Source: Haploplasma modicum ATCC 29102
GTDB taxonomy: Bacteria > Bacillota_I > Bacilli_A > Acholeplasmatales > Acholeplasmataceae
Assembly (NCBI RefSeq): GCF_000687835.1
Contig: NZ_JHYB01000002.1
Coordinates: forward strand, 372,001 to 436,000
DNA length: 64,000 nucleotides
Direction: 5' to 3'
A program made the translations under genes and the position numbers. The notes beneath the pieces were generated by a model. That model had not been told where the DNA came from and ran no database searches. It saw only the letters and a list, made by a program, of their open reading frames with translations. Every line of letters starts with the position of its first letter. The stretch's first letter is position 1. Positions 37,610-45,469 of this stretch are shown here, one piece after another.

Positions 37610-39123
37610 TATTTCACATTTCCCTTTCTTTTGAATTTATGTCTATTTTTAACAACTATTGGTGTTGCTACTAAAGCAACAATTCCAAAGACAATAAGAC
37701 CAAAATATTTTGATAGTATTTCATTTCGATAACTCTTAAATGCTTTTGAATAGTAATATGAGTCATGACCTAATCTAAAGTTTTTCATTGCTTCTTTATA
37801 TTTTTTTTGTCTAAGTAAACTCTTACCAATTCCACTATATGCAATTTCATAGTTAGTATTTAATTTTAATACTTCCGCCCATATTAATGAAGCTTCTTCA
37901 AAATTACCATTGCTATGTTGTTCAATTGCACTATTTACTAATGTACCAAATTCTGTTGGTGATAATACAATAACTTTATTACTTCTTTGATCACCATCTA
38001 GAATAAGTAAGTTATCACCTAAATAGTCTAATGCTACCGGTGTTTCTAACTTATCATTTTGTGTTGCAGTACCAACACTACTTTCACCGTTGATATATAA
38101 TAATTTTCCTTCTTGATCGTATGTAAATACTCTTGATCTTTTTTGATCTAATACAGTATAAATACCGTTTTTTGTATACGCAACATCAACTAAATTAGAT
38201 GGACCAACAATTTTTGTGTCATTATTCATTGTTGGAATAAAATTAAAATCCCCCATTGGTTCATGATAACCATTTCTCTTTAAAACGTCATCACCCTTTG
38301 GATTAATTAATTGAATCATTTTCTTATAGTTGTTTTTAGTTGGTTTTGCTGTTGCATAAATAAAACCTTTTTCATTAATATTAACATTTGTATAAGATGT
38401 TGTAAGTTCTAAAGCCAAATTCTTTTTTTGTTCTTCTGACATTAAACTTCTTCTTAAAATCTCAAATGGAGTTAATACAATTGTATTAGTCCCAACAAAA
38501 CGATTTAATTTACCTGATGCATCAAGTTCTAAAATCCCTTCGTGAGCTCCATCGATAACAACATAAATGCGTCCTGATCTATCAACTGTAATTTTACTTG
38601 GCTCAAAATTTAAGTCTTCGATGTAAGGTTCGCCTTCTTCGAAAATTATATTTACAATTTCAAAATTTTCATTTAATTTTAATACACGATTGTTTTTACT
38701 ATCTGCGATATATAAATATCCATCAGATACTGCAATTCCCTTTGGTGTATTTAACTTATTACTTAAAATCTTAGTTTTCTTTTCTAAATCTGTAATACTT
38801 ACTTCTAATTTATCTTTTCTTTCTAGAAAATCATCTGCATAAGGAAATTCAGATTTTGTAGTAACTAATTCATATTTATCATTAACAATTATTAATTTAT
38901 TTTCTAGTGAATCTATGATGTATACATTATTTTCATAAACTAATAAATCTTCTGGTCTACCAAGTGATACACCTAAAGTTCTACTGTCAAAGTATGTCTG
39001 AAATGTCATACCTGGAGTAGAACTAATTACCTCTCCGTAGAAAGAATAATTATAGTTCTTAGCTCCCATTAACATTGGTATTAATAAAAATAACGATAAA
39101 ATTAATACTATTCTTTTTTTCAT
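37609..39123 (-). CDS. Secreted NHL-repeat protein with TPR segment and C-terminal helix
   Basis: 504 residues. Signal peptide (1-20), then a beta-propeller of NHL-type repeats (LGRPEDLLVYENNVYIID, LNTPKGIAVSDGYLYIAD, FEPSKITVDRSGRIYVV and later units), then a short TPR-like helical part (EEASLIWAEVLKLN, IAYSGIGKSLLRQKKYKEA) and a C-terminal membrane helix (about 475-495) with a basic tail. Likely a scaffold outside the membrane for the transporter or hydrolases. The same neighbours (Yip1, DUF5696-like, permeases) occur together in Paenibacillus-type sugar loci, as I recall. Confidence 0.78.
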   Translation of the reverse strand: MKKRIVLILSLFLLIPMLMGAKNYNYSFYGEVISSTPGMTFQTYFDSRTLGVSLGRPEDLLVYENNVYIIDSLENKLIIVNDKYELVTTKSEFPYADDFLERKDKLEVSITDLEKKTKILSNKLNTPKGIAVSDGYLYIADSKNNRVLKLNENFEIVNIIFEEGEPYIEDLNFEPSKITVDRSGRIYVVIDGAHEGILELDASGKLNRFVGTNTIVLTPFEILRRSLMSEEQKKNLALELTTSYTNVNINEKGFIYATAKPTKNNYKKMIQLINPKGDDVLKRNGYHEPMGDFNFIPTMNNDTKIVGPSNLVDVAYTKNGIYTVLDQKRSRVFTYDQEGKLLYINGESSVGTATQNDKLETPVALDYLGDNLLILDGDQRSNKVIVLSPTEFGTLVNSAIEQHSNGNFEEASLIWAEVLKLNTNYEIAYSGIGKSLLRQKKYKEAMKNFRLGHDSYYYSKAFKSYRNEILSKYFGLIVFGIVALVATPIVVKNRHKFKRKGNVK

Positions 39124-39140
39124 ATATTTTACCCTCTTTC

Positions 39141-40040
39141 TTATTTCATACCTGAATGACTCATTGTTTCAACAATCTTAGATTGTGAAATTACGAAGAA
39201 TACGATTGGTACTATCATCATAATAAATGATACTGCTGCAATTGTACCACTTCTTTCAATTGAACCTTGAGCAATTTGTCTAAGAGCATATGAGAGTGGT
39301 TTTAACTCTTCATTGAAAATAAATGATCCACCATCTGTTGTCCATAATCTTTGGAATAATAAAATAATTAATGTTAACCATGCTGGTTTAACAAGTGGCA
39401 TAACGATTTGGAAGAAAATTCTATATTCGCTTGCACCATCAATTTTTGCAGATTCAATTAAATCCATTGGAATTTGTTCCATAAACTGCTTCATTAAGTA
39501 AAGCCCTAAACTACCTGCAATAGCTGGTAAAACAACAGCTGAATATGTATTAATCATCCCTAATGATGAAATAATAATATAGTTTGGAATTTGCGTTACT
39601 TGTGGAGCGAACATTAATGAGTAAACAACAAGTGCAAATAGCAATTTACTTCCAGGGAATTTATATTTTGAAAGTGGATATGCTGCCATTGAAGCTACTA
39701 ATACGTGTCCTGCAGTTCCTAAAAATGTAATTATTATTGTATTAAAGAAATATCTTGAAAATGGAATCCATGATCCTGATATTAAACTTGATAAATCTTT
39801 AAAGTTATCAAGTGTTGGGTTTTTAGGAAATAAAGTTGGTGGGAATAAGAATAACTCATCTAGTGGTTTAAATGCATTAGATACAGTCATAATTAACGGA
39901 TATGCTGAGAATGTTCCAAATATTAATAAAACAATGAATAATCCAGCACTTCCCCATTTAGAGCGGTTTAAGTTTTTTCTTCTCTTATACTTTCTACGAA
40001 ACTTAAATTCTTGATATTTTTCTTTGAAGTATTTAATCAT
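39141..40040 (-). CDS. Carbohydrate ABC transporter permease (MalG type), pair A
   Basis: 299 residues, six helices after a strongly basic N-terminus. EAA loop IESAKIDGASEYRIFFQIVMP. I prefer the ATG at 40040 (after AGGTGAG, one base past the stop of the partner) to a GTG three codons earlier, which also has a possible GGAG site. Forms the channel with the MalF-type subunit upstream. Confidence 0.92.
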   Translation of the reverse strand: MIKYFKEKYQEFKFRRKYKRRKNLNRSKWGSAGLFIVLLIFGTFSAYPLIMTVSNAFKPLDELFLFPPTLFPKNPTLDNFKDLSSLISGSWIPFSRYFFNTIIITFLGTAGHVLVASMAAYPLSKYKFPGSKLLFALVVYSLMFAPQVTQIPNYIIISSLGMINTYSAVVLPAIAGSLGLYLMKQFMEQIPMDLIESAKIDGASEYRIFFQIVMPLVKPAWLTLIILLFQRLWTTDGGSFIFNEELKPLSYALRQIAQGSIERSGTIAAVSFIMMIVPIVFFVISQSKIVETMSHSGMK

Positions 40041-40041
40041 T

Positions 40042-40971
40042 TTACTCACCTACTCTCCTTAAAACATTTCTTACAAGCATATTAGCCCCCATCATAATTA
40101 AGAATAAAATGGTTGCTATAGCGGAGGCATAACCTAAGTCAAATCTAATATTACCGTAGTCCATTAAGTGAGTTACGATAGTATGACCTTCATAACCCGT
40201 CGATGGGAACCCTAGTAACTGAATTGATACTTCAGCTATTGCCAAGCTCGTTGTAATTTGCATAACAGCACCAAACAATAGTTGTGGCTTCATTGTTGGT
40301 AGTGTAATAAACCATAATTCTTGCCATCTATTTTTAACACCATCAATTGATCCTGCTTCATATAATGAGCGATCAACGTTTTGTAGCCCTGCAATAAAGG
40401 CAAGGAAACTAACACCTAGACTTAACCATAATTGAACAATGATTAAAACCATCATCATATATTTTGGTTCTTGTAACCATCTAATTGGTCCATCAATAAA
40501 TCCCATATTCATTAAAAATGCATTAGCATATCCGTGAATATCTCCCGAGAAAATAACTAACCAAATTAAAAATGCATTACCTGATATTGATGGAACATAA
40601 AAGATAACAGTAAGAATTGATCTAACAAGTGGTTTTAATTCATTAATTAGCCATGCAAATACAAACGCTGCTAAATAACCAACCGGACCTGTTACAATCG
40701 CTAAAATGAAAGTATTTTTAAGAGAAATCATAAATACTTCATCATTTAAAAATAGTTTTATATAGTTATCAAAACCTATAAACTTTGGTGATTCAAGTAA
40801 GTTAAAATAAGTGAAACTTATTCCAATTGACATGAATACTGGTAAAACTGTAAAAATAAAGAACAATATAAAAAACGGAGCTAACAGAATATAGTTATGC
40901 TTATTTAGTTTAATGTCTTTAACTAGTTGATCCTTTTTTGATAAAGGTGGTCTACCTTGTTCTAATTCCAT
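40042..40971 (-). CDS. Carbohydrate ABC transporter permease (MalF type), pair A
   Basis: 309 residues, six helices, EAA loop YEAGSIDGVKNRWQELWFITLP. AGGAGGAGC precedes the ATG. It follows the large solute-binding protein by ten bases, so that protein is the probable receptor for pair A. Confidence 0.93.
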   Translation of the reverse strand: MELEQGRPPLSKKDQLVKDIKLNKHNYILLAPFFILFFIFTVLPVFMSIGISFTYFNLLESPKFIGFDNYIKLFLNDEVFMISLKNTFILAIVTGPVGYLAAFVFAWLINELKPLVRSILTVIFYVPSISGNAFLIWLVIFSGDIHGYANAFLMNMGFIDGPIRWLQEPKYMMMVLIIVQLWLSLGVSFLAFIAGLQNVDRSLYEAGSIDGVKNRWQELWFITLPTMKPQLLFGAVMQITTSLAIAEVSIQLLGFPSTGYEGHTIVTHLMDYGNIRFDLGYASAIATILFLIMMGANMLVRNVLRRVGE

Positions 40972-40981
40972 AAAGCTCCTC

Positions 40982-43893
40982 CTATCCTAAATTAAATTCT
41001 TCACGTTTTAGTCTAATTTCTTCATTTATAATTTGAACATAATCATAAATTACTTCTCTTGCATTAGCCTTTTCGTTGATTACTTTTCTAAATGCGTTAT
41101 CTAAGTGACGTCCTGTCATGTATGATCCTGGTACTTCTGGAATACCTCTCACCCATTCCCATTGTTCTTTTAACTTAGCTAATTCATCTTGTCTCCATGG
41201 TAAACTTTCAAATGCTTTGACATTAGCAGTTGGATAACGTGCAGCTGCACCTAAGATTCCTTCCATTTCACGGCCAAATCTTACTTGTGTTTCTTCACTT
41301 GTCCACCACTTCATATATTCCCATGCAGCAGCTTTTTTATCTGAATCATTAAGCATCATAACACCTGTGTTTGATGATACTGTTTCTCTTCTTATTTGTT
41401 TATTACCAAATTCATCAGTATACTCAGTTCCTGGTACTGGTAAGAAGCCCCATTTACCTCTAATTTCTGGAGCAAACACTGATAATGTATTATAGATGTT
41501 GTAATATGTAATTCCCATTGGCATTTGTCCACTTCTAAATCTATTAGTGAAGTTTGCTTCTACTGGGAATGAATAATCTGTATAGAATTCTGTCCATCTT
41601 TCAAATATTTCTGGACCAACTCCTTCATTAAATCCACTTTCACTATTGTTGTTAATGTAAAATTCGCCATCATTTTGGTAGAATAATGTTCCAAAAATTG
41701 GATTAACAGGTAAGTTAACTACTGCACCTTGTGTTCTTGGAACTGGTAAGTAATACTCTAAGTTATATGTTTGTAAATCAGGAATAATACTAATAACATC
41801 ATCCCATGTATTTGGAATTGGTAAATCTAATTCTTCAAAGATATCAGTACGGTAAAACATCATTAAGAATGTTTGTTGTTCTGGAAGTGCATAAATACCT
41901 TCATTAAATTCAAATGGTACAAAAGCACTTGACATAAAACGATCTGTAATTGTATTAAAATCATCAAATTTTGTCAAATCATAACTAGCTTTACGCATCG
42001 CATAGTTAACTGGTGTATTTGAATCAACCCCCATTGCGATATCTGGTCCTTTACCTGCAAGTGTTGCTGGTAAGAGTGATGCTCCACTAACTAATTTTAA
42101 ATCTACTTGTATTCCATATTCTGGTGTAAATTTCTCATCAATTAATTTTCTTAAAATATTTGCTTGATCCTTACCCACTGTTAACCAAACTTCAATTGTT
42201 TCACTACTGTCATTATTTGTTTTACCAATTGATGAATAGTCAGTAAAGAAGGTTGAGAAAAATGATGATATTTGGAATCCAAGATTTTTAAAAACACCAA
42301 CATTATTTTTAGGCATTTTAACTTTACCACTATGAACAACAAAATAGTCTATTTCAAGTGGTTGATCTGATAATAAAATAACTAAAGTTCCAAGTGATGA
42401 AATGTTGTTATTAAAATCAGATAATTTACGATGGATTCTACTTGGTCTTTTTAAGAAGTCTGCAAGTTGAACTAAAATTGTATCTAAAATACCTGTTTTT
42501 TCACTCTTTGATCCTGAAATATTAATTAAATCTTCTCTAATATTAGTTAAATTTTCATATTCTTTCTCAAATGTTGGTAACATTGTCGGAATATATTTTT
42601 CTAATTGATAATCTTTATTTGGATCTGGTTGTGAAGTTGTTCTTTTTAATATTTCACGATATATTTTACTTAACTCATTAATTGAACTTTCAATTTGAGC
42701 AATTTTAAATCCATAACTTCCAAGCGATGATTCAAGTGCTATTTCATAAACTTTACCTGCTTCAAAATAAAACTCGAATGCTTCTTTATCTGTACCTAAA
42801 CTTTGAATTCTAAATGAATTGTTATGTTTAAATGAATAATTTTCTAATTCTTTAAAAGGAATTTCTCCATTTATATAAATATTTCTCGAAGAAGTCATAC
42901 CAGATGCTAGATTTTGTCTAACTCGTAAACTTATATTATAAAGCCCTGTTTCTTCTACTTTAAAATTCCATACTATTTTATCACCAGAAATTCTCCAGTT
43001 TTGACCACCAATTGTATTTAATCTTATTTTATTGGATTTGTTTGGTGAAGTAGAAGCTCCTCTATCATTTAGCGGATAAATTGTAGGAGATGTTGTATAT
43101 TTTAAGTTTTCACCTTCAACAATTTCAATATTACCTTCTGCTTTTTTATATGAGTTTGCTTCATATTCTTTTTTCACTTCACTATAGTCTTTAGCTTCAT
43201 TGATTGATAAAAGTTCTAAAGATTCAATTACAATTGGTTCGGCATCAGAAGTTAATTCAATCTTGTTTTGTCCACTCTTAAAATAAAAAGCAAAATTTCC
43301 TGGAATATATCCAATTGAGTCCTTTAAAAAAGTACTTGACCAAATTGGTTTTTCAATTTGACTTGGTCTAATATCATTTCCATAAATATCTTGTTTTATC
43401 GTTGATTCACTTCCCCAGAATCTATGGATAGCCATATTATTAGCACTAGAGAATGGTATTTCATCATTTATGTAAATTGTTCTTTCAATATTTGTACCTT
43501 TTCCCTCTACAGGAAAGTAGTTTAATTTAATATTATAAAAACCAGCAACTGGAACATCTACCGTCCATTCTATATTACTAGTTTCTTCAGTTCTTACAAC
43601 ATTTGATTTTCCTTCAAAGTTCGAAAGTATTACAACATCATCAGATGAATTTGTAAAATTATCGCCACGAACTAAAATACTTTGATCTTTAGGATTAACC
43701 ATGTCGTATTTTTGTAGATAAGCATAATAATCAGCCACACTACTATTTTCAAGTTCAGAGTAATCAACATCACTGGTACTTGAAGTATTGTATTTCAAAA
43801 AATTCTTAGATGAATTGTCAGAGATCGTTTTTGTTATTGAATAAACAAAAAAATCACGATGACAAGATTCAATACAATTAGAAATTTTTTCAT
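40982..43893 (-). CDS. Large solute-binding protein with two N-terminal carbohydrate-binding-like domains; frame break in the signal sequence
   Basis: About 970 residues if read from the ATG at 43893, which has AGAGGA upstream and begins MKKFLIVLNLVIVIF, an ideal membrane/signal segment. That frame stops after 19 codons. The rest of the protein is in the -1 frame, joined at a run of seven T (43853-43847). One extra T gives MKKFLIVLNLVIVIFFVYS and full continuity. An in-frame start at 43954 exists but would need to lie in the intergenic hairpin, lacks a signal peptide and is unlikely. The mature protein has two related domains (about 65-230 and 255-410), each with W.V/F..aG.YNI.L and an R.IYIN.E.PF motif, then helices, then a type-I solute-binding domain (about 560-970). 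It is the receptor for pair A. The break may be a sequencing error, phase variation or programmed slippage. Confidence 0.75.
43847..43853 (-). other. Homopolymer T7 at which the signal sequence changes frame
   Basis: The codons GTG ATT TTT TTG contain T TTT TTG, a site that allows -1 slippage. In frame 0 the signal segment ends at TAA (after CAA) about 15 bases later. Moving back one base at the run continues into the main frame. Confidence 0.7.
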
Positions 43894-43915
43894 ATTTTGG
43901 TCCTCTCTTTTTAAT

Positions 43916-43949
43916 AATTCCCCCTCGACGAAATAATCGAGAAGGAATT
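43916..43949 (-). other. Intercistronic stem-loop between the two solute-binding protein genes
   Basis: AATTCC-TT-CTCGA pairs with TCGAG-GG-GGAATT around an eight-base loop. There is no T-run after it, so it is probably not a terminator. Stem-loops like this after a binding-protein gene often protect its mRNA and raise its level over the permeases. Confidence 0.65.
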
Positions 43950-43971
43950 ATCAATTGTTTTTATTATTTAG

Positions 43972-45336
43972 TTATTTTCCCAAATATTTGTCTAAAGCAT
44001 CTTGGTATATTGGTTTAATTGCTGCAAGTGCAGATCTTGGATCTCCAGATACACCATTTTCCCCTCTAATTGTTGATGCAATTGTTGGTCTCCAACTATT
44101 TGCACCATATGATGGTATTCCAAGATCATCTAATATTTCTAAATAAATACCTTCATAAATTTCTAAGAATGCATCTACATAAATGTCTTCACGTAATCTT
44201 GATTTTAACACAGCTTTAAATTCTCTTGTCCCCTCTGCGTTTGATCTCCATAATTGTAGTTCGTTCCATACTTGGAATGCTAATTCTTGTTTTGCTTTAT
44301 CTTCTTGGTTTGCTATGTTGTAAACTGCTTCACCTGAAATTGGTGTTACATATTTTCCTTTATAACTATCTGAAACTGGATAAGGTACATAACCTAAGTT
44401 GAAGTTTAATGTTCCCCATCTGTTTGGTGCATTTAAGAACCAAAATGCACCTGGATGCATTAATACTCTACCTGCTTGCCACTCTGGGCTACCTGCATCG
44501 TATGTTCCAGTTGGTTCAAAATATCCTTTTCCAACCCATTTAATAATTTCATTATATGCTTCAATAGCTGCTGCTGAATCAAATCCAACACGACCTGTTT
44601 CTAAGTTAACTAAATTACCACCATTTAACGGTACTAATGATTGTGCCCACATTGGATATGCACCACCAAGAACATATTCGCTATTTTCACCATCTTTACT
44701 TAAAACAGCTTGAGCTTTTTTTGACCACTCGTCAAATTTTGACCAAGTCCATTCTCCTCTTTTAAAGATTTCTGCTGGGTTTTCTAGCCCTTTTTCCTTT
44801 AGTAAGTTTTCATTAAAATATAAACCTAGCTGACCTGTTGGTTTTGCACTTGTGAATGAGTAGAATTGGCCTTTATATGTACCAATTTGTCTAACTGCTT
44901 CATCCAAGTTCTTACCATGTGTACTTACCCATTGGTCAACTGGTGCAATTGCAAACTCATTTGCTAATTGACTTGTCCAACTTGTTGTTGTCCAGTAAAT
45001 ATCAGCCATTGGTGCCTTGTTTTTATGTTGTTCAATAATTTTATCAACTCTTGCTGGACCCCAACCCGCATCTGTTGGGTAAGCGACATATTGTACTTTA
45101 ACGTTAAGACGTTTTTCAACATCTTTTTGTAAGGCTTGTCTTTCTTCTTGATTTTGTCCACTAAAAGATGGATCAAAAGGATCAACTTCGTTTAAAGCAC
45201 CATGCATAATCTTTATTGTTGTTGGTTTGTTTCCATCACCATTACCGCCGTCGTCTGGTTTTTTCTCTGGCTTTTTACAAGAAACTAAAACTAACGCCAA
45301 TAATAAAATAAAAATACTTGCGAATATTTTTTTCAT
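43972..45336 (-). CDS. Extracellular solute-binding lipoprotein of a sugar ABC transporter
   Basis: 454 residues, lipobox VLVSC (cysteine about residue 20), then a Gly/Asp-rich linker and a type-I sugar-binding domain starting TTIKIMHGALNEVD. Segments such as GQLGLYFNENLLKEKG and VLMHPGAFWFLN are usual for this family. First gene of an operon that appears to run to 26747. A second binding protein directly follows, so one permease pair may serve two ligands, or each pair has its own receptor. AGGAGG precedes the ATG. Confidence 0.93.
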   Translation of the reverse strand: MKKIFASIFILLLALVLVSCKKPEKKPDDGGNGDGNKPTTIKIMHGALNEVDPFDPSFSGQNQEERQALQKDVEKRLNVKVQYVAYPTDAGWGPARVDKIIEQHKNKAPMADIYWTTTSWTSQLANEFAIAPVDQWVSTHGKNLDEAVRQIGTYKGQFYSFTSAKPTGQLGLYFNENLLKEKGLENPAEIFKRGEWTWSKFDEWSKKAQAVLSKDGENSEYVLGGAYPMWAQSLVPLNGGNLVNLETGRVGFDSAAAIEAYNEIIKWVGKGYFEPTGTYDAGSPEWQAGRVLMHPGAFWFLNAPNRWGTLNFNLGYVPYPVSDSYKGKYVTPISGEAVYNIANQEDKAKQELAFQVWNELQLWRSNAEGTREFKAVLKSRLREDIYVDAFLEIYEGIYLEILDDLGIPSYGANSWRPTIASTIRGENGVSGDPRSALAAIKPIYQDALDKYLGK

Positions 45337-45368
45337 ATATTTAATTTCCTCCTATTTCTTCAATATTT

Positions 45369-45397
45369 ATTATATCATTGTAACGCTTACATTTGAA
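45369..45397 (-). promoter_or_regulatory. Promoter with cre-like operator for the transporter/recycling operon
   Basis: Extended -10 TGATATAAT (TATAAT at 45369-45374), 17-base spacer, TTCAAA at 45392-45397. TGTAAGCGTTACAA (45378-45391) fits the cre consensus TGWAARCGYTWNCW with one mismatch and fills the spacer. A bound regulator would block this promoter. Confidence 0.7.
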
Positions 45398-45469
45398 TGT
45401 TAATTCTATTTTTACAATATATATTCACTACTTTTCGATATTTTTTCAATAATACGAAAAAACTTTCAA

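Noticed and set aside
43893-43954. Start of the large solute-binding protein at 43954
   Set aside because: It lies in the intercistronic hairpin, has no Shine-Dalgarno and gives a charged, cysteine-containing N-terminus instead of a signal peptide. The ATG at 43893 has both features, in another frame.
45425-45469. Terminator after the amidase gene (TTTTCG/CGAAAA hairpin)
   Set aside because: The stem is short and AT-rich with internal mismatches, and no T-run follows, so I do not list it.
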